Source of the DNA: Ariolimax columbianus
Taxonomy: Eukaryota > Mollusca > Gastropoda > Stylommatophora > Arionidae
NCBI GenBank assembly: GCA_036924085.1
Contig: JAVGWX010000004.1
Location: 43,418,793-43,482,792, forward strand
DNA: 64,000 bases
Direction: 5' to 3'
The first letter of the stretch is position 1. Every line of letters begins with the position of its first letter. The notes under the pieces are model-generated. The model was not told where the DNA came from. It saw only the letters and a program-made list of their open reading frames with translations, and did no database searches. This document shows, one piece after another, positions 38,901-53,900 of the stretch. The position numbers and the translations under genes were made by a program.

Positions 38901-41900
38901 ATTTTTTTTACAATGAAATAGACTAGTTCTCAAATACTACAATTATGATGGAATAAAGTCACGGTATTGGAGACATAGAAAAGCAATCACTATATAATGC
39001 TTTTAAACAAAATTGGACCTATGCCATTCATATGTAATTTCAAGTAAATCATTGACCTGAATTAAACATATTGAGTGAAAGATTATGAAATTTTAAACCA
39101 AAGTTTCTCAAACTTCTCACCCCCTAGACGTTGGGCGCATGAGAGTGTGGAGAGCATGAGAGTGTGGAGAGCATGAGAGTGTGGAGAGCATGAGAGTGTG
39201 GAGTGCATGAGAGGATGGAGCAGGAGTATGTGCAACCAATGAGCTACAGGAAGTATCAGAGTCCGCACCCTTCATCATTTGCTGAGAGAGACTAAACAGC
39301 ACATAGTGAGTGAAGTGAAGGCGATTCTTAGAAACAAAGCAGGATGAAATAGGGAACAAAGCAGCAGATCAGTTTGAGTGTTTTTGCAGTGGTGGTTTCT
39401 ATGGCCATTAGTTTTACATGATGAGGTTGGTAGTCTGATGCGTAACTATTTTAGTCACTTTTTATGATATACATGAGATGTAGTGGTTCCATTCTTTCCT
39501 TCTTAGTAATGGGTCCAGAGATCCACTCCACTTGGAATGTCCTTATTTATTGTTGCTTACAGAATATTTTTAAATAAATTGGCTAAACATAAGCCTAATT
39601 TTTCCCCGATTGGTTTTCCAATTTCCAGATTGATTAATGAGTCCAGATTGGATATTAGGAAATATTTTTTTAGTCAGAGAGTGGTGAATGCTTGGAATTC
39701 ATTGCCACAGGAGGTAGTGGAGGCAGGGACAATTAATGGATTTAAGAATAGATTGGGCGTGCATAGCTTTTAAAGCAGGATAATGTAAATGTGACTGGTT
39801 GTCTACAAACTCTGATGAGTCTTCTTAAACCAGTATAAAAACGTTAAGTTAAGTAGTGTGATATACAAGATTTATACACAAAAATTAAATATGGTTTATT
39901 GGTCTAGAGACATGACACAGACTTACAAGACATAAGCTAGGACACCAATAGCCCACATATCAGTGTAAAAACCCACAGGATCTCTGTCAACAATCTCAGG
40001 GGCAGCAAACTCAGCTGTAGCTGTGGTAACCTTGACGATCTCATCTGGGTTGAGTTTTGTGGCCAGACCAAAGTCAATGATCTTCACACTGGAAGCTTTC
40101 TTTGTATCGCACATAATGTTCTCAGGCTGGAAGAGACATGTGAATGCATCAAGAAATATTCATTTATGGTAATCAAAGAAACAAATGTATGTCAATTTTA
40201 TGTGGACACAAATACAAACACAACAACCTACATTATGATGCAATGGTCTTTATCAGGGACAGAGAAAAACACAGATGAAATGAACAAATATTAATCAATT
40301 AGATGAAAATGATTAAGAGGTGTTGTTATAATGAAACATCAAACTCTTTCAACTTACAAAGGAGTACAGGTCTTCAACAAACCACATATTTCTGTCCAGG
40401 GCTATCCTTTCCAGTTCTGTCAACATCTTTATTGTTCCTTTTATGTTAGTCTCAAGCTCCTTTCTATATGTGTGTCCTGGTATGCCATTACCTTATTTGC
40501 CACTGAGATTCTAGAACAGAGAATGTATAGAAACGCTACCTGCTGGTTTCCATAATGGTTCTTTTCAACAATTCCATGTTTCTGATCTTGTCATACCATT
40601 TCTATCCCTCGATTTTGCATATGAATTTGTTTATTAAATGCACCTTTTTTGCTGCATCTTTTATAGTTCCACATGTCTCAGAGCCATGCAATAGAACAGA
40701 GTTTACATTGGAGTTGAAGATTTCCATTTCTGTGGTGGACTGTTTTTGATTTCCATAAGTTCCATAGAGCAATGAAAGTACCTTTAGTTTTTTATATTTT
40801 TCATTGGAAACCTTTATCCGTACATTCTATTACATCTACATTGCTACCAAGATAAATGAAAAATACCACATCAAGTAGGAGCATATCATCCAAAATCACA
40901 GAATTGATGTTAGATGCATTCACTCTCATAATCTAATGTTGTTATGTTATGCTAAACAAAAATGATTCATCGGAAGAAACTAGAGGATCAAACGTAGAAT
41001 GAAGGAAACAGATTATAAGATTTTCCCCATATAAAATTGACTTACTCATGTTTCCATGAGTATTTACATTGGACAATCAGTTTTACTATATCTGGCTCAG
41101 TTTTATCTCCTTATTAAGAAATCATGAGCTTGCTTTAAAATGTGTTCAGACAGCTGAAGAATATGAGCATCATCACCATGTGCCATTTCAAAGGCTGAAA
41201 TATCACAACCACCTGGAGGACCGTAGTCCACCTTCATCAGCACGCTCGGAATGTGAGGAAAGATACTACAAACCACCACTTAACACCCATTTTAAGGCAT
41301 ACAAAGGAGTAAACTTTTTCATTGTTGGTATTAAACAACAACAACCTTTATGCCCTCAGCTTATTCTCCTAAGTCTTCTTCTTCATTCGTTCTCAATCTC
41401 CCGCTACCAAGCACTGAAAAGGGCTTTGCAAGTAGCAAGATGTAATCTGGTGACCAGAATGCATTCTGTCATAGTTTACAGCTTGACTGCAATATTTGTA
41501 CCTTTCGGTGTGACACATCTGAGTTCAGCAGGCATTTTTGGGTACCAGGTTAGCTTTCCTTATTCGATCCCTTCTTCTAAGCCAGCCTGCTCTGTTGCAG
41601 CCTGTTATCCAGGATCACAGTGTGGAGGTGTAGAACAGTCTTGGCAGCTCTGGTTCGCGGGCTCTGATGCTAGCAGTCAGCTTTGGGTCACTGACCACTG
41701 CAACTCATGCACTGCTCAGTCTCTTGATCCCCTAAAACGTCTTATTAGATGTCAATAGAATTTTCACCCATTCTTCTGTAAAACTTCTGGTTTGAAATTG
41801 TTTGTGAATACCCATAATGAGTAGGTTACTCTTTTGTGCACCCTGAAAAGCACGTTAACCCTACCAGACCGCTGTCCCCATTTTTCGGTAATTTCCTTAA

Positions 41901-44900
41901 CTGCCGCTAAACCGCTGGACCTAATTTTTGGTAATTTCCTTAACTGCCGCTAAACCGCTGGACCTAATTTTCGGTAATTTGGATAGTACGTCATAAAATG
42001 CGTCAGAATCTAAAAATAACCAACCAATTGTGGTCAATCCTCGTGATTAGTCATTGCAATTGATTTTGTGGGGTTTAACGTGAACAAATTCGGAAAATTG
42101 ACAATGAAACGAATGGTTGATGAACCAAGCACTTCAACAGGAAAGCAAAGTAAGTCTAGGCTTATGCCAGTTCAACAGGTGATCAATAATTTGGTTGATT
42201 CAGACTCTGTTCAAGTGAAACAGACAGTGAGAGCTCGAGTGATGAGATGAAGGCTTTTCCTGGACTGAGGATCTATATGGAATACTCATGTATAAAGCCC
42301 AGCTATCAGGATTATTGGACAAATGAGGGCTCTTTGTTGTGTTTACTCCCGGATTTCGAAATGTTTTATGACTCGAGACAGATTCTTTGCCTTTTGCTGG
42401 GTGAATTGGCACACAAAGGTGGAATATTGACACTAGATGAAAGGTAAACCTATTTTCTACAATGTCTCCAAGTTACATCTTATTCTAACCACTTGTTTGC
42501 AATGTAACTAACATTTTTCTATATCATGTTGGTTTTTTCTCTTTAATGCTCTGGAACCCAGGAATGGGGGACAGTTGGGTTCAGGGCCTTAGGTCTGGTA
42601 GGGTTAAGTGGCGGGTTGCAGTAGCTTTCCAGTAGCTGATGAAGGTGGACCGGGGTACTCCAGGCGGTTGCACTATACTTTGCTTCATCTGTGTGTCACT
42701 CACTACTACGAGGATAACGTCGATCTCTCACCTCGTTAGAGAGGTTGCCATGAAAACAGCCCATTTCCAAGGAAGGCTACTAGGAAGCCGAAGTGAGTGT
42801 CTTGGCCAATATGTTTTGCTTGACCCTGACTAACATGTCTGATCAGTATATTTTGCCTGACCAGACGTTAGTCTTCCTTCCCAACTTCTGACTTCAACTG
42901 AATTTCTGGTTTGTTTACCAAGTTCTACAATTTGGTTCTGCACAGAAACATACAAGAAATCAAATTCTCACTTACACTGACAAAGAAAACCAGCACAAAA
43001 AACATTAATAATCCTTGTGATGTGGTATCTAGAAAAAAGAATGAAAAAAAAACTCAATAATCACATAGGTACCTAAATATATTAGAAAATCTTTCCACAT
43101 TGCTAAAAAAAAACAGTAATAGTGCAACCAATGAAAAAAATGGATGTACAGTGCTGCCGAAAGACTTACCTTGATGTCCAGATGCACAATACTGTGCTCA
43201 TGCATGTGTTTGAGGCCTTCACACACCTGTCGCATGTAGTTGATGACCTCAGCCTCAGACATTTTGTAGTCCTCTGAGGCAATACGGTCAAAGAGTTCTC
43301 CTCCTGATAAACTGCAGGAAACAATAACACATAAATTGAATAGATTATTCAGGTTGTGACCACAGATAAAGTGTTCCATCTACATCAGTTAGTTAGTTTT
43401 CCATCCATTTGTGTTGTTGAGCATCATGAGGAGCTTAATTAAGTTGTCTTTTCTTGGTACATGTTTTCATTGGTCTGGTACACATGATTTAATTTGTCTG
43501 GTACACAGGTTTTCCTCGGTCTGGTACACATTATTTCATTGGTCTGGTACACAGGTTTTCATTGGCCTGGTACATAGGTTTTCATTGGTCTGGTACACAG
43601 GTTTTCATTGGTCTGGTACACAGGTTTTCATTGGTCTGGTACACAGGTTTTCATTGGTCTAGTACACAGGTTTTCATTAGTCTGGTACACAGATTTTCAT
43701 TAGTCTGGTACAGGTTTTCATTGGTCTGGTACACAGGTTTTCATTGGTCTGGTACACAGGTTTTAATTGGTCGGGTACACAGGTTTTCATTGGTCGGGTA
43801 TATATCCATTCCCACAATAAAATCCACCGACTAGGTTCAGTTGTTTGCTTGGCTTAAGCTATTCAATGCTTACCTGTTTTGTTTTAAACCCAAAGATTTC
43901 AAATATAACAAGCACAGTATATTAGAAATTAGAAGTGCCATGAACTTACAACTCCAGAATCAGCACCATTTCATATTTGTCTTCGAAAGCGTTGTGGAGA
44001 TTCATTAGTTTGGGGTGATGGAGCTGGTTCATGATTGAGATTTCATTCTTCACTGTGTACTTATCTAGTGGGTAGGGTGTGTTGATGAACTTGGCTACAA
44101 ATACTCGACCTGTAGCCTTCTCTACACAACGGTGGACAACGCCAAAGGCACCACTGAGGATATAATAAAAATAATTTATAATTAATTAATATTAGACATA
44201 GAACATTTTTTATTGTTTTTATTTCTGCATCGTAGCTGGAACAAGTGTCTCTGCAAGGGTCATAGATGGTCTCTCCGTAAAGACCATAGATGTAGGGATA
44301 GTCTTCATGGTGGTGGTTATGGTATTTAATTGATGTGCCATATCCAGTGTTGATGGTAGCCCTGGTAGCAGATCCATCTGTGTATACATGGTACTATTGC
44401 TATGCATGGCCAGCTTTATGTCATTTTCAGTCAAGGAACAATACATGAAATCTTTGAAAAGATTTTTAAAACAATTTTACACCCTATAACGTATAAATGC
44501 AGCAAATTGAGAAACATTTGTATATCCATGATAGTTCAGTTGGTAGTGCAAAAATTAAAAATCCTTAGGTCACTGGTTCAAATCCAGCTAATGAGAATTT
44601 TTTTTCTTCATAATTGTATGATGAAAATCTTTAAATATTTTATATTTTATTTTGATTGACATCTAAAAACATCTGTCAATATTGATGGGTTATTGCTACT
44701 GCTAAAACATAAAAATATACCCTCATTATATAGGCCCCATAATTTGCAAGCTGTGCAAGCTTAACAATATGTTGATACCTTTCAGAGCAAAAATAGAGAG
44801 TTCTTGTGCAGTATGTGACATACTAATCTACCCAACTGTGAATGAATACTTCACTTACAGTTAGGGGAGATAAGGCAGCAAGGAGGGGAACAGTAAGTTA

Positions 44901-47900
44901 AAATCTTGTAAAATAAAGTCTTTGACATTTGATCCTGATGGCAGGTTCTACTTTTGGACTACATTTACCTCTGTACAGTCAAACTGAATATCTGGTTATT
45001 ATTTTACCCAACCCGCCACAACATAGAAAAAAAAAAGATTTCTCTTCCTCTTTCATATGTTCCATTACCCCGAATCATTTCTTCATTATGTATGAAAATA
45101 ATTTGGACATCTCTGAGGAACTTTGAATTCAGTCACTAGAGCTTACCTGCCCAACTCTTCAAGGATGTCATAATAGTCATAAACACTTCCTTGTTTGACT
45201 TCCACAGGCTGGGGTACATACTTTTTCCAGATGTCCTCATCTATATGGAATTAAAATAAACAAATACAAGGTACTTGCAAATGCAGTTTTAAATGAAGGT
45301 GATGTCAAGTGCCCATATTGAAGTATAAATGTTTCCTTTTTCTCATTCTTCAACATTAAAAAAAATTTCTATAGAAGCATGGGCTACTACTATTGTTGTT
45401 CTATTTGCAGGAAGTGCTATAAAGCATTTCTGTCCTTTACTGTGGTACCATGTGACAACAAGTACTAAAAGAGCTTTATACAACACAATTTTCGTCCCAG
45501 CACTGAGTAATCATTGTCTAAACTGGACAGTAACATCAAATTAAAAAGGACACATCGTAACAGCTGAAATTAAATGACTGCGAAAAATATTGAGTGTAAC
45601 AAGGAGAGACATGATCAGAAACGATGACATCAGGAGACTAGTGGAGGCAACACCAGTATTAGACTACATCAAAAGACAGCAACTAAAATGGTTTGGACAC
45701 GTAACAAGACTACCACCACAGAGCACCCCTTAACAAACAATGCTATTTAGATACAAACAATTCAAAGCTAAGGGCAGATCAGGAAAAACGTGGTTTACAG
45801 AAGTATCTGAGACAGTAAATGCTACTGTGTTTGAGGCACACAGTTAGGCTTATTCTAGAGATTTCTTCATCAGCTGACGCTGAAAGGCAAAACAAGAAAA
45901 GCGATAAGAAGACAGGTAGTTTCTGCACAACTTTGTTTCACATGCTGTGGTTGCTAATCCTTTATATAGTCCTCTTTAGTTACCTATTTTAAAATCTATC
46001 GAATGGTCCAGTTACCATATATTTTCTTCCTAAAAATTGGCTCCAAATTGTTCCTTTTTTAGAAGAATAAAAAAAAGTGTTTGAAGCTTAGCTGCTTGAA
46101 GAATGGGTACTTATGTAAGCACTTGCAATGTTTTTCAAAATGCTTTTGAAGTAAAATACCAGGTTACTAAAAATAATGTACCCATACCCTGCCATTGGAT
46201 AATCATATTATTAACTTTGCATTTCCATTATCTAGACACATTATAAATTGGAGTTTACAGCACATAATATTTTGTGTAGAACATTAGTTCAGACTTCACT
46301 TGTACAATAGCCATAAAGTTATATATTTTTTACTTTGGAAACAGTTTTCTTTGGTTACTCTTTAAAATAGGCATGCACGGCTTAGATATTGTGCTGGAAC
46401 AGAAACATAAATGAACCAAAAGGTCTTTGTCTGGGACAAAGAACAAAACAAATGAAAATTGCTAGAAAATCATAACAGCAAAGATGAACAGACTGAAGGA
46501 GTACTTATCTGAAACATAAGTTCAGAACTGTCAAACACAAACATATTAAAACCAAATTTTATAAACAATATTTTTTTTGTCAGATTGGTTTCTAAGTGAG
46601 CTCTGTGTGTGATAAAGATAAGAATAGAACCACTGCTATGCAAAATAAATGTCCCATAGGTGACCAAGAGAGAGGACTAACTATGCATGATACTGAACAC
46701 ACCTTCATACAAACAGGTAACAAACTCACTGAGTGTACAGTAGCTTTAGGGTTTGAAAGAATCAATCCATCAATCAAAACCTTTTTAGCTCCATGTGGAG
46801 CACAGGTGTTTAACAAATACATGCTAAAGCATCAAATATTAACCTGTTATATCTGTTGAAGTTTACATGGCTTAAAGTTTCTATAAGATGGGGTAGCCAG
46901 TTTGAAAGAATACTCCAGGAAAAATGGCCTGTATATGATACAAGAAATAAGAGTCAAATTCGTGTTTCCTTGGGGATTAGAAGAAGAGGAATCAATAAGT
47001 TTAATGGTTCATAGATATATTTAAAAAATAGAACATCCCTTATACTCACAGAATTTGTCATAGTCATTTATTGGAGGACCATCATATCTGCCTCTGATTT
47101 TGCGGCCAAATTCATCTGAAATATCAAGAAAATACTTTTAATAAGTAAATACTTTTAAAATGTTTATAATGTCACCTGAAAATAGAAACAGGTATGATCA
47201 GTACCAGAAGGTGGATTACCAACATTTATGCAAGCCGCCAGCTTTAAATTTTAAGAGGTAAGAAGGGGGATGCCACTGAACCCCTGATAAAACACAGTGA
47301 CAGAGGACATCAAGGAAGTTTCAATCTAATAGCTAAAGCTTAAAACTTTACAGCTCGTAGATGCCAAAATTAGACTTAAAAAGCTTAAAATGGCCATCTG
47401 TTAAGATCAAATTGGACCTCTGAAACATGTATTTGTGCTTCATGATTTAGATTGCAGAATTTAAAAAAAGAAATTGTTCTACATGCGCAATTGACTCTTA
47501 ACTGTATAATTATTTTTGGTATGTCAACATTAGCACGTTTCATAGTCTTTGAAAGCCAAAACATTTTTCAAACCAAAAGTTGGGCTTCAAGACCTAAGAA
47601 ATGATTCATTATTTTAGCAGTGCATTGATAGTAGTCTGTCATCTGGATTACTTGTGGGTATGAAACACATGCCCGATTCAAACTTTGACTGAGACACTCA
47701 ATACTTCATGTCATAAATATTTTATATGTCTTACAATGTTCAGATCGTAGTTTTAGCTCAATTTGTAAAATATTAGGTTAACAGGTTGATTTGTGTTGTT
47801 AAAAAAACTTTCAGAAACACCTCACCATAAAAGTATATAATACAAGTGCAGAGCATGTTTTAAAGGATTGTGATCTGTATAGTAAGTTAAGGACAAATGA

Positions 47901-50900
47901 CTCAACACTAAACTCAAAGTTGTACTGAGCTAGAGAGGTGCTGTGGAAAATTGTTGAGTTCATCATTGGAACTTATCTGACAGATTTATATTCCCATGCC
48001 ATGGAAAGAACGAGCTAAAAAAATAATCCAAAGTATGAATACATTTCTTGGAAAATTATGTAAAGTTTTGTTGGTTCAAGGCACTGATCCCTAATGCAAT
48101 GAAAACAGTACTGTTAAAACAATACATTTGTAGGTAGTGATTATGTTCGCTCTGTCCAGTCATCATATTTACCCTCCATCTGTCTCTTCTTTCGTACTGA
48201 CTCTAGTTCTTCTGTCTTGATAGGAGCTGTGGGTTCACAAGGCTCACTGCGACCATAAAAGTTGTCTGCAAACACACGGAAGGAGTACTCTTTGTTGGGA
48301 GACAGCCCAGTCACATTGTAAAAAGTTAACCTAGGAGAGAGAAACAAACATAAAGTACAGTCTAAAATGTGATTGAAAGTGAAAAGTTATATTATCTTGC
48401 CTCGTCACCAACTTTTCACGTGTGTTCCTATGACCTCAAAGAGTTATGCTGGCACTAGCGCAGATAACAGCAGAGTAAAGGCCATGAAATTTGAGCTACA
48501 AAGCTGTTGCTCTGAAGGCAGGTTGGGGAGAGCCAAAGGCTAAGTAGAGCAAACATGACAGGAATGTCTGTTGAACACAGACTCACTGGGCCACAGGCTT
48601 ATTAGAACAGCCCTGGAGAGATTTGGCCCACTGCGGTTAGCAGCATACCCAAGACAAATCACTTACATGCTGAGTGATGCCCCTACAACCTCTTGGGGTT
48701 ATGGGAAAGACAAGGCAAGACAAGGAGTAGAAGAAGCTGGTTGTATACAGACTTCTAAGCCAGTATAACAACGTTAAGTTAAGTATCAGGTTAGTCAATC
48801 CAGACTGATGTTGAATGTCTGATCAGGTCATGCCACTGTCCTCTGCTCTTGACATATTTTGTTCAGCTCAGCATAAGTTTGTACCTCAACATGCTTGCAA
48901 GTCTGCATAATATACTTGTTTCTTGGACACCCTCTTCTTTTTTTCTTGAATTTTGCCTTCCAGGATTTTCAATAGTAGACCTCCATGTCTTATGTTGTGG
49001 TTATGTCAAGGCAATCTATCTATATATATATTTTTCATTAGTTATCTATGTGCCTCTATATCATTAAGCACTTCCCTGTTTTACCTCTTTTTTTTTTCCA
49101 GCTCACTCTTTGCATCCTGCAGTAGCACTACATCACAAAAACTTCAAAGTTATTTTCGTTCTTTTTGTTTAGTCCATGTTTCAGAGCTGTGTTGTATTAC
49201 AGGACAGATATGTGTAGTGATTATTCTTTTACACAACCTAATATTGATGTTATTTGATATTGAAAGCTTTTCTTTTTCTTAGAATGCCGTTTTGCTTCTG
49301 CAATCCTAGTTTACTCATCTCCTTGAAACCCTAAAATTCCTTCCTTAGTCAGGGGCAAGGAAAGAGATAATTCCCCCCCCCCCCCCCCCCCCAGGTTGAA
49401 GACTCCTGCATGTAACTATAGAAGAATAAATGAATGGAATGATCATTCTCTAACAACTATTTTAGGTCATCGTCTTGAGATCTGTACATGACAATCTTGC
49501 TGCATTGGCTTTTTCTTTCGTTGTTCTACAACAGGTCTTCTTTGTCCGTCCCATTGTTCTGCCAGTTCTAGTGGAGCACATGTGTAGTTACATTTTTAAA
49601 TATCTTCCTGAGAGCATGTCCTATTCATCTTCATAACTTGTTATTAATATTGATGTATTCCAAAGCATAATGGTATACACATAACTTAAGTATAATCTTA
49701 AGCATAGTAAAACGATATTTCAGTGTCAGGTTATTATTGCTGTCTTAACTCTTAGTATCTGAAACTCCCCCTCAGAAACCATTTCAGCTGTCTCCTTTTC
49801 CAAGGACTTCCCCTGAGAAACCAGACAACTATTGACTCACTCTTTAACACTCTTTTTATACAGAGTTTACAGACAGTCTGACAAATTTTTGTCCAATCAT
49901 AACAACACTATACATTTGCATCACTCTTTCCGGTGTACCTCGTGCCCATTATTTGAAAATTGATCTGTTATATTGAAATAATTGTTGGCGGTTTTTAGTA
50001 AACATTTCATTTTTGTTTAACTAAGTTCATATAATAGGTCTTTGATTTCCGCATGTTTTGACATATAACACTTTAGTTTATCTTTATAAATAAATATAGG
50101 CTACTAATCTATAATCAGTAACAGCAGCCAAGTATAAAAAGTAACTCCTTAAAATAAAATCGTATAAACATGGTCTTTGAGTACGTATACTAAGAGTTAA
50201 AAGCTGCTATAATCCAGTAGCATGTAATTGATAAAATTGAATTATATTGATTGCAAGAGATTGACATCAGGCATGTATCAAAAGCAAGGAGGAGCGACTG
50301 AAACAATGAGGCAGAAAAATATGTACAATCTGTGAGCTATATAGGAATCATTAGCATTAATAGCCTTTGCCATTTCCTAAAGGAGACTCGGTATCTATTG
50401 ATCTGCCCAGAATGTAGTGATGTCGATTTTGAATAATGTAACAATAATATTCCATTTGTTGAAACCTTCTTGTCATTGGGAGCTTATGCGGTCCTTGAGT
50501 TTAGTAGACATACAGGTCAGCCCGGTCAATGATGTATTAATGAGTGCTCTAATTCAGTGTTTTTCACTGTAGTAACTAGGAGACATAATGCGGAATGAAG
50601 AGGTGTGGAACATCGTATAAGCAATACCCTGTACCAAAAATATTGATGGGGAAAAATCAAATAGTTTGGCCCCTTAATGAGAATGCAACCTGATCAACTT
50701 CCCCTGTGCATCTATAATGCACAGCAATCATGTTTTAGCCACTGTGGCAAACTGAAAAAGAAAATGTTGCAGATATTCTAAATTTGGATGATAATTACTT
50801 CAGCGATGTGTCTGGCCCTGGACAGAAAACTGTGGCTCCTTAAAACACCCAATGACACAAGCAAAGTGACTAAGACAAGACAAGTCTACTGTAATTTCCA

Positions 50901-53900
50901 GAAGAATCTCTATAACATATCATTTACATTTGTTCCAGACAGTGACAGTCTGCTATTGTTCTTTTCACGTCTTCCTAAAAATTGTTGCCTTATTTTCTCT
51001 TTTCCATGTCTGATTCTTGCTTCAAATACATTTTTTCATCTTTCATTTTAATTTTCCCAGTTTTCTTCTACTTTTATATTATTCATATGCCAAAAGATAT
51101 TAAAACATCTTAAAAAATAAATAAATAAAAAAGCTGGGACTTTAAAAAAACATGAACTTACCTTGAGGAGGTCACTCTGATCCATTTTTCACTAGGAGGC
51201 TCTTGCTTCTCCACAATATATTCTGTGATGAAGCTACCACCATCATTGAGGGGTGGTTTCCATGACAATGCAACAGAGTCATCTCGAATATTCTCAACCA
51301 CTGGAAACCTGGGTGGGTCAGGACGATCTGAAATATTTTTAATAAAATGCATTTGTAAGAAATACCCACATTCTAGAAAAAATACTCCAACAGGAATAAT
51401 AAAACAGCCATCACCACTAAACTAAATTAAAGCATGGAACAATTTATAAATAGGACAGAAACTAAACCAATTTCACAAATTTAGGACTATACACAGGATC
51501 AATTATTTTATAAATGTTAAAGTAAAGTAACCCATAGCATTACTGCTGTAGGGGTGTGAGGTGTTAGCGATCTCACATTTCAAAGGCTTAGCTACAAGAG
51601 GGCGGTAGCCATCTCCTTTCCCTCGCCACTTTTACTTCCCTGACTGAACCGGTACCCATTTAAAGCTGGATCGACCCGGGAGCCGTTGCGGTCTCAAAAA
51701 TCATTTCCGCCTCAAATGGGGAATGAACTTATAAATGTTACATTACATTATAAGAAATGTATTTGTTGTGCAAAATGTTTAGTGGTGCAGGATTTTGTGG
51801 AGGTGTCAGCAAGGGTGCCCAATGATCTCAAGAGGTCACTGGATGAACTGAACTGATGTTTAGTTTAGTTGATTCTATACTACAAACCAAATTTCCTTAA
51901 AAATCTTTTTTTATTATTTCCAATTATTCAATCAATCAATTAATCAATCCATCAATCAATCAATCAAGGAAACAAAAAAACCTTTTCAATTTCATGTGGA
52001 GCATGTATCTTCAACAAATAAATCCTGAATCATCAAACTTTGACCTGGCTCTATCTGTTGAGGTTTCTGCTATGATCTAAAGTGTCTACAGTATGGCATA
52101 ATCAGCCCCATGTCAACCCTCCTTTCATTAATGCATTGCTCTAATTAAAAGTACGTTTCTTATTGAACAGATTTTGTTGTTTTAATTTTATTTGCTGGCA
52201 TCAATATTTTAACATATGCTCTCAGTACCAAAGTCTCTTAGTCATTATAGCATTGCCAGAAAGATCATTGTTTAATACACTATAATTCAGCTACATAAAG
52301 CCAGGAAAGAGATCTACCCTATTCATAATAAAAGCATCAACCATCGCACACAATAAAGCCAAGAGAAACTCAGAGGCTAATAATTAATAAACACAGTAGT
52401 GTTAGATGCCCATGTGTTACCAGAGCATAAAGGGGTAGCAGAGAATAGTGACACTGTAACAATCAACAGCTTCTTTGCTTTCTGGGCAGCAAAGGCTTTC
52501 AACCTGTAATCATATTATGTTTCATTTTACTCTGTCCAACAATCATATGCGCCCTCAGAGTGAGGCCATTCCATTGCACTTTAGTTGGTTGATCTGAGAG
52601 CGCCCTGACTAGTATAGGTATATACAGACACACACATGCATCCAAGCACTGGTTAATATGTCCTGATATCACCTAAAAGGCCATGCCTCCGCCAGTAGAA
52701 TACAGAGAGACAAACACTTTCAACAAAAAAATTAAATAATGCAGTCACAAAACATACCAATACATCATAAGAGAGTAAGGACGAAACAAATGTGAACAGG
52801 TAAGTAATTTAAGCAAGTATAATAGTAACAGAAAAAGCAGCTTTTCTGAAGAAATGTATGTACTATGTGAATATACGAACAGCGAAGTAAGAACATTGGC
52901 AATAACTAGAATATTTGACACAGGAAATTAGAAAGATAAATTTAGATTATTAAACTTGACACAGAGGTCAGAAAACAGGGGAAACATTGAATGTGTTTAA
53001 GCAATCAGTCTATCAGCTCACCATTGACCTGGACCTTGAGAACAGCTGAGTCTGATCCCAGTTCATTTTCTATTGTCAGCCTGTATGGTCCATCATCCAT
53101 TTTACTAGTGTCTTTGATTGTCAGGATTGCATGGCGGTCTGTGACCTCTGTGTGAAATCTGAAGTAAAAGTAAAATTACAGTAACTGATATTAGGTCAAG
53201 AAAAAACAGGCGTAGTAATCATGATAGAAAAAGACATGTCTTAATTTGACTGTTTGAATTAGCAACCACTTATTCTATTATCTATCCACTTATAATGTTA
53301 AATAGTATTTGTAAGTGCAGTGAATTTATGTGTGCCATCTGTGTTACCATTGTTATTTGTTATTTTCAATCCATGCCTGTGTAGTATTTCCTTAACACTA
53401 TCATTTTCTGTCTTTATTTTCCCCTTGCTTGTAAGTCCTGTTTTCTGACATTACAGACTTGTGTGGCAGATAGGTTTGGAAACATTCTTGTCATACCAGC
53501 TATACTCCTGCAGAAGATCTGCATGTCAAGCAAACTGCATAATATGAAAGAGACAACAACAATTTACCAATGAAATGATCTTCCCATTTCTGCACCCATT
53601 GTCTCCCCCCCCCCCCCTCCTCAATCCGTGTCCACCCTTCTCATCCAGCCCATCTCTTCCTCCAACTGGCCCATCACTTTGCTCATCTCGTCTCTCCTCT
53701 TGAAAGTGCTTGAACAATAGTTTTTCTTGTTGCTAATTCTTGTAAGTTTCTTCATATTTTTCATTGCCTTCTCCGCACATTTACCCGCCCGCATTCTTCA
53801 ACAACATAAACAATTCATTCTTCTCTATATGTTCTGTAATTAATAAGAAAGACATAAAATTATAAATATAATTACACAAACTGAACGCATGATAATTTTC

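Noticed and set aside
41069..41758. 229-codon plus-strand ORF as a host gene
   Set aside because: It begins in intron, runs through repeat R and has no recognisable domain, no splice support and a mixed composition. Chance ORF.
44525..44600. Functional tRNA gene
   Set aside because: A- and B-box-like words are present but acceptor and anticodon stems do not pair convincingly. The tRNA-like heads of the SINEs were rejected as tRNA genes for the same reason.
48141..48172. Extension of exon 7 through EGKYDDWTERT to a stop as an alternative C terminus before the kinase
   Set aside because: A GTAAAT donor fits the frame of exon 8, and the full kinase follows. An intron-retention end is possible but nothing in the sequence favours it.
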